Shown here: positions 24,170 to 33,531 of the stretch, one piece after another | Layout: each line of letters starts with the position of its first letter | How positions within the stretch are numbered: position 1 is the first letter of the stretch | NCBI GenBank assembly: GCA_947494145.1 | Contig: CANLTZ010000008.1 | Span: 167,758-231,757 of the forward strand | DNA from: an uncultured Jannaschia sp. | GTDB lineage: Bacteria > Pseudomonadota > Alphaproteobacteria > Rhodobacterales > Rhodobacteraceae | DNA length: 64,000 nt | Direction: 5' to 3' | Position numbers and translations under genes: made by a program | The notes under the pieces: model-generated | Told to the model about the DNA's origin: nothing | The model's input: the letters and a program-made list of their open reading frames with translations, nothing else | The model's database searches: none

Positions 24170-25262
24170 CCCCAGATGCGCGCAAAACGTCCAACACGTC
24201 CTCAGACGGCACTGCATCCGTCACGAAAGCCTCCCCCAGGCCGCGCGCCAGAACGAAGCGCAGCCGGCCATCCACGACCTTCTTGTCCTGTCCCATCAAA
24301 TCAAGCAGGTCCTCCGGTGCCGGCAAATCACCGGGAATATTCCGGATGTCCCGCATCATACCCATATTCTGCAAATGGCCGCGCACCCGGCTGGGCGCTT
24401 CCTGCGAACAAAGCCCCAGCTTCGCTGATAGATCGAAGGCCAAGGCGCAGCCCACGGCCACCCCTTCGCCGTGTAGCAGTCGGTTCGAATAGCCCGTGGC
24501 GGCCTCCAGGGCGTGGCAAAACGTGTGACCCAGATTCAAAAGCGCCCGGTCCCCTTGCTCGGTCTCGTCGCGGGCCACGATATCGGCCTTCATCTGCACC
24601 GAATGGCGCACCGCTTCGCGCCGCAAATCGGCATTCCCAGCCAGCTCGGCGCCGTTCTCCTCCAACCAAGCGAAGAAATCGGCATCCCCCAGAAGCCCGT
24701 ATTTCACCACCTCACCATAGCCCGCCAGAAAGTCGCGCGGCGTCATCGTGTCCAGCACATCCACATCCGCCAGCACCAGAGACGGCTGATGAAACGCCCC
24801 CACCAGGTTCTTGCCATGGCTTGAATTGATCCCCGTCTTGCCACCCACCGACGAATCCACCTGCGCCAGAAGCGAGGTCGGCACCTGCACGAACCGCACG
24901 CCCCGCCGCAAGATGGACGCCGCGAACCCCGCCAAGTCGCCGATCACACCGCCGCCCAATGCCACAACCACATCGGCCCGCTCACACCGCTGGTCCAGCA
25001 GCCAGTCGACGCAGGCGCGCAGATAGGTCCAATCCTTCGTCGCCTCGCCAGGCGGCAATTCCAGTGCGGGCGCCTCGATCTCGCCCAATCCCGTGCGCAG
25101 TACCGCCAGGTGCAGCGCCGCGACGCGGGTTTCCGTGATCACGAAGACCTTCGGCCTGCGCAAAAGCGGCGCGATTTCATCCCCCGCCCGCGCCAGCAAA
25201 TCCTGGCCCACGCGCACGTCATAGGCGCGTGCCCCCAGCTCCACCCGGACGGTTTCGATCAT
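24156..25262 (-). CDS. aroB: 3-dehydroquinate synthase
   Basis: This 368-residue cytosolic enzyme converts DAHP to 3-dehydroquinate in the shikimate pathway, using NAD+ and a divalent metal. It shows the NAD-binding GGGVIGDLAGF segment, the PTSLLAQVDSSVGGKTGIN signature, the metal-binding GYGEVVKYGLL and HTFCHALE histidines, and LLHGEGVAVG. The start ATG at 25260-25262 overlaps the aroK stop (ATGA); the longer open frame is out of place. The last codons lie within a perfect palindrome. Confidence 0.96.
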   Translation of the reverse strand: MIETVRVELGARAYDVRVGQDLLARAGDEIAPLLRRPKVFVITETRVAALHLAVLRTGLGEIEAPALELPPGEATKDWTYLRACVDWLLDQRCERADVVVALGGGVIGDLAGFAASILRRGVRFVQVPTSLLAQVDSSVGGKTGINSSHGKNLVGAFHQPSLVLADVDVLDTMTPRDFLAGYGEVVKYGLLGDADFFAWLEENGAELAGNADLRREAVRHSVQMKADIVARDETEQGDRALLNLGHTFCHALEAATGYSNRLLHGEGVAVGCALAFDLSAKLGLCSQEAPSRVRGHLQNMGMMRDIRNIPGDLPAPEDLLDLMGQDKKVVDGRLRFVLARGLGEAFVTDAVPSEDVLDVLRASGAGKS

Positions 25263-25864
25263 TCCAGCACTCCTGCCCCTGCCAGCACCGCGATCACGCG
25301 GTCCACCATATCGGCGATGGCATAGGCCGGGTCGGCGTCTACCACCAGGGCGGCTTTCGCGTAATGGGGCGTCCGCTCGCGCAGCAGCTTTTCCAGCGTA
25401 CCGCGCGGATCGCCCGTCATCAGCAAGGGCCGCGTCGTCTTGTGACGCACCCTTTGCCACAGCAAGTCCCCATCAGCCTTTAGCCAGACCGACACCCCTG
25501 CCGAATTAATCGCCGCGCGATTTTCTTCGCGCAGGAAAGCCCCGCCGCCGGTCGACAAGACCCCCGGCCCCTCTGCCAACAACCGCTTGAGCACTTCCGT
25601 CTCGCGGTCGCGGAAAAACGTCTCGCCATCGCGTTCGAAAATCTCCGCAATCGTCATGCGCGCGGCCGACGCCATTTCCGCATCCGAATCGCGAAACGGC
25701 ACCGCCAATCGACTGGCCAAAGCAGTGCCCACCGCCGTCTTGCCGCAGCCCATCATGCCCACAAGCACAACGGGCCGCGTCAACCGTCGCGCGCCACTTA
25801 CCGGCATCTTGTCGCCCATCGCCCCCATGACGCTTGCATGACGTTTCGCCTCCCCGATTGCCAT
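25259..25864 (-). CDS. aroK: Shikimate kinase
   Basis: This 201-residue enzyme phosphorylates shikimate. It has Walker A GMMGCGKT at residues 36-43, the shikimate-binding DSDAEM segment near residue 59, GGGAF near 104 and the lid arginine region RTTRPLL. The N-terminal 25 residues are extra, and internal ATGs (MGAMGDKM) are possible starts. It is coupled to aroB by an ATGA overlap, the usual alphaproteobacterial arrangement. Confidence 0.94.
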   Translation of the reverse strand: MAIGEAKRHASVMGAMGDKMPVSGARRLTRPVVLVGMMGCGKTAVGTALASRLAVPFRDSDAEMASAARMTIAEIFERDGETFFRDRETEVLKRLLAEGPGVLSTGGGAFLREENRAAINSAGVSVWLKADGDLLWQRVRHKTTRPLLMTGDPRGTLEKLLRERTPHYAKAALVVDADPAYAIADMVDRVIAVLAGAGVLE

Positions 25865-25913
25865 CTATATCTGCGCCCGCCACAATGGGTCCAACGATAA
25901 CAGGCAGGCAGGC

Positions 25914-26042
25914 ATGTTCCGGTTCCTTAAATACCTGACGATCCTTATTATTCTCGCGGCGATTGGTCTCTTTGGTTATTCCTTCCTACTGGAGCCCGAA
26001 ACCGCGCCCGTCACCACGACCATCGAAATCGATGCGGGCTAG
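25914..26042 (+). CDS. Small single-span membrane protein
   Basis: This 42-residue frame starts MFRFLKYLTILIILAAIGL and has one transmembrane helix (about 6-28) followed by a short hydrophilic tail ending TTTIEIDAG. The ATG at 25914 follows GGCAGGCAGG. It overlaps the next gene by 11 bp, a spacing typical of real small upstream genes. Function is unknown. Confidence 0.6.
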   Translation: MFRFLKYLTILIILAAIGLFGYSFLLEPETAPVTTTIEIDAG

Positions 26043-27546
26043 CCTGCTGATTCTGGCGCTGGCCACCCCGCTGGCGGCCCAGGAGGCGCCCCCACAAGAC
26101 GCGCCGGCCTCGGTCATTCCGTGGCTTTCGGACAGTCTGCGCAGCCCCCCGGGCGGCCCCCGCCCGGATGAGCCGCAGGCCACGCCACTCACCGGTAGCG
26201 ACATTTCGGTCATGGCCCTGGGTCAGACGCGCCGCGACGCGGTGGGGCTGCTGGCGCGCAGCGTGACGGGGCTGCCTGCCGATACCTTTGCGGGCTCCAC
26301 CCCCGAACGTCTGGCCGACCTGATCACGCGCCAGCCTGCCGATGCCCTGCCTGCCATGCAGGACCTCGTCCTGATGCTGCTTCTGGCTGAGTTGGACCCG
26401 CCCCGCGCCGCCGCCGACTCGGACTTGTTGTTCTTCACGCGGATCGACGCGCTTTTGCGCTTCGGCGCGTTGGACCAGGCCCAGGCCCTGCTGGAACGGG
26501 CCGGCGCGACCGATCGCCAAGCCTTCAAGCGCTGGTGGGACACCTCGCTTCTGACCGGCTTCGACGCGCGCGCCTGCGCCGCCATGACGGCCAATCCCGG
26601 CGTGGCCCCCACCCTGCCTGCGCGCATCTTCTGCCTGTCGCGTACCGGCGACTGGGCCGCGGCCATGCTGTCACTGGATACTGGTGTGGCCCTGGGCGTC
26701 ATCAACGAGCGGGAGGAGATGCTGCTCGCCCATTTCCTGGACCCCGAACTTTTTGAGGGCGAACCGCCCCCTATCCCACCCCGTCCCATGACACCCCTGG
26801 CTTTCCGCCTGCTGGACGGGATCGGGGAAACGCCGTCCACCGCCAGCCTGCCCCTGGCCTTCGCCGCCGCCGATCTGCGCCCCACCATGGGCTGGAAAGC
26901 CCAGATCGAAGCGGCGGAGCGGTTGGTCCGCGCCCGCGCGCTCGACCCCAACCGGCTGCTGGCACTTTATACCGAACGGCGCCCCGCGGCATCTGGCGGC
27001 GTCTGGGACCGGGCGGATGCCATCCAGCGCCTCGACGCGGCCCTTCTCGGCGGCGATCCCGCTGCCGTGGCCGCAGCCTTGCCGAGCGCCTTTGCCGAAA
27101 TGCTGGATGCGGGGCTCATCGTGCCCTTTGCCACGCTCTACGGCGAACGTCTGTCGCGGATGCCCCTGTCCGACCCCGCCGCGGCGGAGCTTGCTTTGCG
27201 CGTGGGTCTTCTGTCGCCTGCCGCCGAAACCGTCGCCCAGAAAGCCAACGCCGCCACCCCACGCGACCGCTTCGCCGCCGCCATCGCCCTGGGCGACCCG
27301 CCGCCCGCGCCGCCCGACGCCTTGGCCGCAGCAATCGCCGATGGCTTCACCGGCGCGCCACCCGACAAGCTGACGCGCCTCGCCGCCGAAGCGCGCTTGG
27401 GCGAGGCCCTGCTGGAAGCCGCACTGCTTTTGTCGGATGGCGCGGCCTCCGACCCGCAGGACATCACCGACGCTTTGGCCTTCTTCCGTTCCGTCGGGCT
27501 TTTGGACGTGGCCCGCCGGACGGCGCTGCAATTGATGCTCACATGA
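26032..27546 (+). CDS. Secreted conserved hypothetical protein upstream of xerD
   Basis: This 504-residue protein has a signal peptide (MRASLLILALATPLAAQ). The rest is alanine- and leucine-rich helical repeats suggesting a TPR/Sel1-like solenoid, for example ALLRFGALDQAQALLERAG and repeated AAALPSAFAEML-type helices. No catalytic motif is seen. It overlaps xerD by ATGA, a gene pair probably conserved in the family. It may act in the envelope; this is inference. Confidence 0.65.
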   Translation: MRASLLILALATPLAAQEAPPQDAPASVIPWLSDSLRSPPGGPRPDEPQATPLTGSDISVMALGQTRRDAVGLLARSVTGLPADTFAGSTPERLADLITRQPADALPAMQDLVLMLLLAELDPPRAAADSDLLFFTRIDALLRFGALDQAQALLERAGATDRQAFKRWWDTSLLTGFDARACAAMTANPGVAPTLPARIFCLSRTGDWAAAMLSLDTGVALGVINEREEMLLAHFLDPELFEGEPPPIPPRPMTPLAFRLLDGIGETPSTASLPLAFAAADLRPTMGWKAQIEAAERLVRARALDPNRLLALYTERRPAASGGVWDRADAIQRLDAALLGGDPAAVAAALPSAFAEMLDAGLIVPFATLYGERLSRMPLSDPAAAELALRVGLLSPAAETVAQKANAATPRDRFAAAIALGDPPPAPPDALAAAIADGFTGAPPDKLTRLAAEARLGEALLEAALLLSDGAASDPQDITDALAFFRSVGLLDVARRTALQLMLT

Positions 27547-28436
27547 GCTGGATTGACATGTTCCTGGAGGCCCAGGCCGCTGAGCGGGGCGCCGCCCTCA
27601 ACTCGCTCATGGCCTATCGCCGCGACCTTGACGATTACGCCGACCACCTGCGCGCCCATGGCCTGGCCGTCGACACCGCCACCCGCGCCCAGATCGAAGA
27701 TTACTTGGTCGCTTGCGAAGCCCAGGGCCTCGCCGCATCGACCCGCGCGCGGCGCCTTTCGGCCATTCGCGGCCTCTACCGCTTTGCCCATGAAGAAGGC
27801 CTGCGCGCCGACGACCCTGCCATCCGCATCACCGGACCCGCAAAGCCCAAATCTTTGCCCAAGACCCTGTCCGAATCCGAGGTCAACGCCCTGCTGGACG
27901 CCGCCGAAGCCCTGGGCAAAACCCCCGAAGACCGCCTGCGCGACACATGTCTGATGCAGCTTCTCTACGCCACCGGAATGCGCGTGAGCGAGCTTGTCGC
28001 CCTGCCCGTTACCGCGGCCCGGGGCGATCCCCGCATGTTGCTGGTGCGCGGCAAGGGCGGGAAGGAACGGCTCGTGCCGCTGTCACCCCAGGCCCGCGAT
28101 GCGCTAGCCATGTGGCTTGCCCATCTCGACAGCATCGATAGCAAATCCCCACAACTCTTCCCCAGTCACGGCAAATCCGGCCACCTGACCCGCATATGGT
28201 TCCATGGCCGGGTGAAGGGCTTCGCGGCCCATGCGGGCATCGACCCCGACCGTGTCAGCCCCCACGTGTTGCGCCATGCCTTCGCCACGCATTTGCTGTC
28301 CGGCGGCGCCGACCTGCGCGCCATCCAGGCCATGCTGGGCCATGCCGACATCGCCACGACCGAGATTTATACCCACGTCCTGGAAAGCCGCCTGCGCGAC
28401 CTGGTCATGACCCACCACCCGCTGGCGGAGAAGTGA
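27543..28436 (+). CDS. xerD: Tyrosine recombinase XerD
   Basis: This 297-residue chromosome-dimer resolvase works with XerC at dif under FtsK control. The SAM-like DNA-binding domain spans about 1-90. The catalytic domain has R147 (TGMRVSELV), K171/K172 (RGKGGKERLVPL), H241 and R244 (HVLRHAFATHLL), H267 (LGHADI) and the nucleophile Y276 (TEIYTHV). It overlaps the preceding gene by ATGA. Confidence 0.93.
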   Translation: MSWIDMFLEAQAAERGAALNSLMAYRRDLDDYADHLRAHGLAVDTATRAQIEDYLVACEAQGLAASTRARRLSAIRGLYRFAHEEGLRADDPAIRITGPAKPKSLPKTLSESEVNALLDAAEALGKTPEDRLRDTCLMQLLYATGMRVSELVALPVTAARGDPRMLLVRGKGGKERLVPLSPQARDALAMWLAHLDSIDSKSPQLFPSHGKSGHLTRIWFHGRVKGFAAHAGIDPDRVSPHVLRHAFATHLLSGGADLRAIQAMLGHADIATTEIYTHVLESRLRDLVMTHHPLAEK

Positions 28437-28442
28437 CGGCGC

Positions 28443-28475
28443 CGCTTGCGTGCAAGCCGGTCCAGCCACGGGCCG
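28443..28475 (-). repeat. Dispersed intergenic repeat, copy A
   Basis: On the minus strand this reads CGCGGCCCGTGGCTGGACCGG followed by CTTGCACGCAAGC (shown in two parts). It is the GCTTGCACGC subtype also seen at 60.44 kb and forms an inverted pair with copy B across about 100 bp downstream of xerD. Confidence 0.7.
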
Positions 28476-28573
28476 CGGGCTGGCGATAAGGCGGGCCTTC
28501 CGGTGCGCTCCATGGCTGCCAGGTTCTTCCTTCGCCCCGGCGATGCACCATCGGAAGCCAAATCGCCGGGCGG

Positions 28574-28620
28574 GGGGGCCGCTTGTGGATAGACCGGCGC
28601 CCTTCGGGCTCGGTTCCGGG
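28574..28620 (+). repeat. Dispersed intergenic repeat, copy B
   Basis: The core GATAGACCGGCGCCCTTCGG differs at two positions from the core shared by copies at 47.2 and 60.3 kb. It lies in opposite orientation to copy A in the 251-bp xerD-CorC gap, which contains no other supported feature. Confidence 0.65.
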
Positions 28621-28687
28621 TCAGGCGACATAGCGCAACCCACCACGCCACCTTGAAGGCCACCGTCCCCGCCCCCATAACGCGCCC

Positions 28688-30001
28688 ATGGAAACCACCA
28701 TGCAGACCCTCAGCTTCGGCGCCATGTGGGGCACCGCCGCCGCCATCGTCTTCCTACTCGCGCTTTCGGCGTTCTTCTCGGGCTCCGAGACGGCGCTGAC
28801 GGCTGCGTCCCGTGCCAAGTTGCGCAGCCAGGCCGACAAGGGCCAGCGCGGCGCCGCCCGGGCGCTGGCTGTCACGGAAGACAATGAGCGCCTCATCGGC
28901 TCGGTCCTTTTGGGCAACAACATCGTCAACATTCTGGCGGCGTCTCTGGCCACGGCCCTCTTCACCGCGATCTTCGGCGAAGGCGGCGTGGCCGTGGCCA
29001 CCTTGGTCATGACCGCGCTGGTTCTCGTCTTCGCCGAGGTGCTGCCCAAGACCTATGCGATTTCCAACCCGGAAACGGCCGCCAGCCACGTGGCCCCCAT
29101 CATCGCGCTGGTCATCCGCGTCTTCAGCCCCGTCGTGGGCGCCGTGCGCGCCTTCGTGCGCCTGGTGCTGCGCATTTTCGGCGTCGATATCGACCCCGAT
29201 GCCGACATCATGTCGGCCCACGAAGAAATCGTCGGTGCCATCACGCTGGGCCACACCGAAGGGGGCGTGGAAAAGGAAGATCGCGACCGCCTGCTGGGCG
29301 CGCTGGACCTGGGCGACCGTTTCGTCGAAGAAATCATGCTTCACCGTTCAGGCATCGAAGTGGTGGATGTCGATGCCGACCCCGCCGATATCCTGGACCA
29401 AGTGCTGTCCAGCCGGCACACGCGCATTCCCGTCTTTCGCGATGAGCCCGAAAACATCATCGGCGTGCTGCACACCAAAGACCTGTTGCGCGCCATTGAC
29501 CGGATCGTGCGCACCGAAGGCGGCGGGGTCGAGGCGATCACAAGTTTCGACGTCACCGACGTGATGATGGAGCCTTATTTCGTCCCCGAAACCACGACGC
29601 TCGACGACCAGATGCGCGAATTCCTGCGCCGCCACACCCACTTCGCTTTGGTCGTGGATGAATATGGCGCGTTGCAGGGCCTCATCACGCTGGAAGACAT
29701 CTTGGAAGAAATCGTGGGCGAGATCACCGACGAATACGACCAACCCGACGCGCCCGTGCTGACACCGGATGCCGACGGGTCCTACCTGATCGACGGCGCC
29801 ATGACGATCCGCGACCTGAACCGCGCCACCGATTGGAAACTGCCCGATGAGGAGGCCAACACCGTGGCAGGCCTCGTCATCCACGAAGCCCAGACCATCC
29901 CGACGACCGGCCAAGTCTTCAGCTTCCATGGTTTCCGCTTCGTCGTGGCCGACCGCGAAGCGAACCGGATCACGCAGCTTCGCATCCGCCCCCTGGGCTG
30001 A
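28688..30001 (+). CDS. CorC/HlyC-type (CNNM) membrane protein
   Basis: This 437-residue protein has a DUF21/CNNM membrane domain (about 10-150, with ALSAFFSGSETALTAASRAK and LGNNIVNILAAS), a CBS pair at about 205-340 (RTRIPVFRD-type HTRIPVFRDEPENIIGVLH and VVDEYGALQGLITLEDILEEIVGEI) and a C-terminal CorC_HlyC domain (about 355-437). Relatives move Mg2+/Co2+ or are called hemolysin-like. The second ATG five codons in is an alternative start. Confidence 0.9.
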   Translation: METTMQTLSFGAMWGTAAAIVFLLALSAFFSGSETALTAASRAKLRSQADKGQRGAARALAVTEDNERLIGSVLLGNNIVNILAASLATALFTAIFGEGGVAVATLVMTALVLVFAEVLPKTYAISNPETAASHVAPIIALVIRVFSPVVGAVRAFVRLVLRIFGVDIDPDADIMSAHEEIVGAITLGHTEGGVEKEDRDRLLGALDLGDRFVEEIMLHRSGIEVVDVDADPADILDQVLSSRHTRIPVFRDEPENIIGVLHTKDLLRAIDRIVRTEGGGVEAITSFDVTDVMMEPYFVPETTTLDDQMREFLRRHTHFALVVDEYGALQGLITLEDILEEIVGEITDEYDQPDAPVLTPDADGSYLIDGAMTIRDLNRATDWKLPDEEANTVAGLVIHEAQTIPTTGQVFSFHGFRFVVADREANRITQLRIRPLG

Positions 30002-30004
30002 GCG

Positions 30005-30050
30005 GCCGGGGGGGGGCCGCCCCCCGGGGATATTTTTGCCAGGAAGAAGA
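30005..30050 (+). terminator. Terminator of the CorC-type gene with tail motif
   Basis: A GC-only inverted repeat (CCGGGGGG ... CCCCCCGG, about 30006-30027) is followed by GGATATTTTTGCCAGGAAGAAG. It is the same arrangement as at the acuI terminator. Confidence 0.75.
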
Positions 30051-30055
30051 AGGGT

Positions 30056-31129
30056 CTATTCGCCTGCGGTGATGTCCGATGAGGGGCGGCCGGGGCCGAC
30101 CCACGGGCGCAATTTCATGGCGGCGCGGTGGTCGGCGGCGGAAGGGTGGAGGGATTCGCTGGGGTCCACCCCCACGGCGCGTCGTTTGCGGGCCAGAAAG
30201 AATGGGCCGAAGCCCCGCCACGAGCCGACGGAGGGTGCGTTCGGGTCGGCGGGGAAGCGGTCGCGCCAATCCGGCGGTAGGGTCAGACCCACACCTTCCA
30301 AGTGAGACAGCATCCAGATCAGCGGCACGTTGGACAGGGGCCGTGCCGTGCTATCGCCGCCCAATTGCCCGCCCAGATCGCCATGGCTGCCCCGAAACCA
30401 GACCTGTTCCACGCTGGCCGTGCGCAGCCCATGGGTGCGCCAGCGGTCCAGCGCGTAGGCCTTGCGGTTTTCATCCAACGCCATCGCATGGAAGCCGTGC
30501 TGCACGCATTGGCCCAGCCGGTGCGACCGGAAGCGATGCACATGGGGGAAGAGGCGCCACAAGAGCGGCCAACGGATACCCACGGCTTGCACCGTGTCGA
30601 AGACGCCCAGCGCAGTGATCTGCACCTTGGGGTGGCAATATTCGGCGTTGAAGCGGCGGCAATCGGTGTGGGTCGGGTCTTCGCGGTAATGCTCATAGGC
30701 GCGTTGCACCAAGTCGGCGGAGGCATGTTCGGGCCGCAGCAGTCCCACCCTATCGACCAGCCCCGCCAGGGCGCGCACGGCATAGGCGCCGCGAGAATAG
30801 CCCACGAGGAAGATGCGATCGCCTGGGCGCCAGCGCCAGCTTAGGAATTCATAGGCCCGGCGGATCTGGTGGTTGATACCCACCCCCGCCATGACCTCGG
30901 TCACGTTGCGCCAACCGCGCCATTCGATACCCGGCTCATAATAGATACAATGCTCGGTTTCGCGGTCGAGCAGCCGGTAGATCAGCCCGATGGATGTCTC
31001 ATAGCCCGGTTGCAGCGATGACAGCGTCCCATCCAGAAGCACCACGTGGACGCGGGCGCGCGGAACGGGCCGTTCGATCCCCGCCGGGCCGCGCCGGAAC
31101 AGGCGCCGGAGGCGGCTACTCAGCGGCAA
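30056..31129 (-). CDS. DUF2235 family alpha/beta-hydrolase-like protein
   Basis: This 357-residue protein belongs to DUF2235, the family containing Tle1 phospholipase domains. It shows an N-terminal LLDGT strand (32-35), the nucleophile elbow GYSRGA with S112, and C-terminal SHGDLGG and HPS motifs probably carrying the acid and base. No type VI secretion genes adjoin it, so a housekeeping lipase or hydrolase role is more likely. The start appears to be TTG at 31129, overlapping the upstream gene's end by 14 bp. Confidence 0.8.
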   Translation of the reverse strand: MPLSSRLRRLFRRGPAGIERPVPRARVHVVLLDGTLSSLQPGYETSIGLIYRLLDRETEHCIYYEPGIEWRGWRNVTEVMAGVGINHQIRRAYEFLSWRWRPGDRIFLVGYSRGAYAVRALAGLVDRVGLLRPEHASADLVQRAYEHYREDPTHTDCRRFNAEYCHPKVQITALGVFDTVQAVGIRWPLLWRLFPHVHRFRSHRLGQCVQHGFHAMALDENRKAYALDRWRTHGLRTASVEQVWFRGSHGDLGGQLGGDSTARPLSNVPLIWMLSHLEGVGLTLPPDWRDRFPADPNAPSVGSWRGFGPFFLARKRRAVGVDPSESLHPSAADHRAAMKLRPWVGPGRPSSDITAGE

Positions 31130-33410
31130 TCGGCCCTTGTTCCTGCATCATCGCCCAGACCCGCGCCGGCGTGAACGGCATATCCACCTTGGTGATGCCC
31201 AGCGGGCGCAGCGCATCGGCAGCGGCATTTCCCACAGCGGCCATGGCCCCCACGGTGCCCGCTTCGCCGCAGCCCTTCATCCCCAGCACATTGGCCGTGG
31301 ACGGGACGGGTTCCGAATAGAACGCGATCATGGGCACAGCCTGCGCCCGCGGCATCCCGTAGTCCATGAACGACGCCGTGAGCAATTGGCCATCTTCGTC
31401 GTAGACCACATGTTCCGTGACCGCCTGCCCGATGCCCTGGGCCACCCCGCCATGGACCTGGCCTTCGGCCAGCATGGGGTTCATCAGGTTTCCGAAATCA
31501 TCCACAACGGTGTATTTCACCACCTCCAGGTTCCCGGTGTCGCGGTCGATTTCGACTTCGCACAAATGGCAGCCATTTGGAAAACTGCGCGCCGGCAGCG
31601 TCGCCTTCTCACGAATCTTCAACAGATCGTCGCGACCCGCCTCGCGCGCGGCAGCGGCGGCTTCAATCACCTTCATGACACGATTAGAGCCTGGGGCGCG
31701 GAAGATGCCGTCCTCAAAAGCCACGGCGTCGACCTCCAGCAGGTCGGCCACGAAGGGGCTGTATTCCGCAATCAGTTTTTCGGCCGTGGCCCGGTTGGCG
31801 GAGCCCTGCGTCGTCACCGAGCGCGACCCGCCCGTGCCGCCGCCGGTCGCGATGCGATCACTGTCGCCTTGCACGATATCGACGAGGTCGGGGTCGATCC
31901 CCAGATCTTCGGCCAGGAACTGGCGATAGACCGTCTCATGCCCCTGCCCGTTGGATTGGGTGCCCACATAAAGGATGACGCGGCCCGCTTCGGTGAATTC
32001 GATCTCGGCATGTTCCGTCGGATTGCCGAGAATCGACTCGATATAATAGCAGGCGCCCAGCCCGCGCAGCTTGCCGCGCCCGGCACTCTCGGCCCGCCGC
32101 CCGTCAAACCCCGCCACATCGCCTTCGGCCAGGGCACGATCCAGCACGCGGTCGAAATCACCCACGTCATAGGTCTCGCCCATGGCGCTGGCATAGGGGA
32201 ACTGATGGGCCTTGATGAAGCTGCGCCGCCGCAACTCGAACCGGTCCACCCCAAGCTCGGCCGCCGCGAAATCCATCGCCCGTTCCAGCACGTAAATCGC
32301 CTCAGGCCGCCCGGCCCCGCGATAGGCATCCACTTGCGTCGTGTTGGTGAAAATTCCGGTCGAGCGCATGTAGCAAGCCTGCACGTCATAGACGCCGGGC
32401 ATCACCTTGCTGAAAAGCTCCGACTGGATGTACTGCGCATAGCCCGAATTGTAGGCGCCCAGATTGGCCACATTGGTCGAACGGTACGCCACCAGCTTCA
32501 GGTCCTTGTCGAAGCCCAATTCGGCCGTGCAAACCAGATCGCGCCCCGCATTGTCCGAGAGCATCGCCTCGGTCCGGTCCGACATCCAGCGCACGGGGCG
32601 CCCCAAGGCCCGCGCCGCATGGGCCACCAGGAAGGTCTCGGGATAGGACATGCCCTTCATCCCGAAGCCGCCGCCCACATCGGGGTTGGTGACGCGCACA
32701 TCCGCTTTGTCGACGCCCAACACCTTGGCCAATTCGTCGCGCACACCCCAGACACCCTGGCCGTTCACGCAGACATGGACCCGGCCATCCACCACCTCGG
32801 CCCAGGACCCGCGCGGCTCCAGCGAAGCGCAGATGATACGGTTGTCATCCACCGTCAGCGTCACCACCCGATCCGCCGCCTTCAAGGCCGCGTCGCAAGC
32901 CGCTGCGTCGCCCTTCTCCCAATCATAGGCCACGTTGTCGGGCGCCTCTTCATGCACGACAGACCCGCCGGGGGCCACGTCCACCTTCACATCCAGATCT
33001 TCGATATCGACCTCGATGGCCTCGGCCGCGTCGCGCGCCTGGGCAAGCGTTTCGGCCACCACCATGGCGACGCCCTCGCCCACGAAACGCACCCGGCCCT
33101 TGGCCAACAAGGGGCGCTGTGGCGTGGCCCCCTTGGTCCCGTCGCGGTTGGTGATGGCCGAGGTGCCGATATGGTTGACCATGTCCGCCGCCTCGATGCT
33201 GTCCGCCGTCAACACTGCGGCCACACCCGGCATGGCCTCGGCCGCCGCCACGTCCAGACCCGCAATCCGCCCATGGGCCACGGTCGAGCGCAGGACAAAG
33301 GCGCGCAACGCCCCGGCCGGCACGCCGTCATCGACATATTCGCCACGCCCCGTAAGCAAACGGGGGTCTTCCGCACGGCGGGCGGACTGGCTCAAACCGA
33401 ACTTCTCCAT
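31116..33410 (-). CDS. Molybdopterin-binding subunit of a xanthine dehydrogenase/CODH-family enzyme
   Basis: This 764-residue large subunit of a molybdenum hydroxylase contains the molybdopterin cytosine dinucleotide site, with GGGFGMKG near residue 250, the active-site loop VDAYRGAGRPE near 360 and GCGEAG near the C-terminus with its catalytic glutamate. AYRGAGR is the form II signature, not the AYxCSFR of true CO dehydrogenase. No FAD or 2Fe-2S subunit gene adjoins. Start is ATG 33408-33410 after GGAG. The substrate is unknown. Confidence 0.85.
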   Translation of the reverse strand: MEKFGLSQSARRAEDPRLLTGRGEYVDDGVPAGALRAFVLRSTVAHGRIAGLDVAAAEAMPGVAAVLTADSIEAADMVNHIGTSAITNRDGTKGATPQRPLLAKGRVRFVGEGVAMVVAETLAQARDAAEAIEVDIEDLDVKVDVAPGGSVVHEEAPDNVAYDWEKGDAAACDAALKAADRVVTLTVDDNRIICASLEPRGSWAEVVDGRVHVCVNGQGVWGVRDELAKVLGVDKADVRVTNPDVGGGFGMKGMSYPETFLVAHAARALGRPVRWMSDRTEAMLSDNAGRDLVCTAELGFDKDLKLVAYRSTNVANLGAYNSGYAQYIQSELFSKVMPGVYDVQACYMRSTGIFTNTTQVDAYRGAGRPEAIYVLERAMDFAAAELGVDRFELRRRSFIKAHQFPYASAMGETYDVGDFDRVLDRALAEGDVAGFDGRRAESAGRGKLRGLGACYYIESILGNPTEHAEIEFTEAGRVILYVGTQSNGQGHETVYRQFLAEDLGIDPDLVDIVQGDSDRIATGGGTGGSRSVTTQGSANRATAEKLIAEYSPFVADLLEVDAVAFEDGIFRAPGSNRVMKVIEAAAAAREAGRDDLLKIREKATLPARSFPNGCHLCEVEIDRDTGNLEVVKYTVVDDFGNLMNPMLAEGQVHGGVAQGIGQAVTEHVVYDEDGQLLTASFMDYGMPRAQAVPMIAFYSEPVPSTANVLGMKGCGEAGTVGAMAAVGNAAADALRPLGITKVDMPFTPARVWAMMQEQGPIAAE

Positions 33411-33531
33411 GGCGCATCTCCGGGGGTGTGTCTTTTGTCGTCGGGGGACCATAAGGCGCCCGGCCCCATAGTCCAGCCTTCCCCTCGGCCCGATCCCGCG
33501 CTATCCGCCCCATCGAGCCACGGAGGGCACC

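Noticed and set aside
31116..33410. True aerobic CO dehydrogenase large subunit (coxL)
   Set aside because: The active-site loop reads AYRGAGR (form II), not the form I AYxCSFR, and coxM/coxS are missing.
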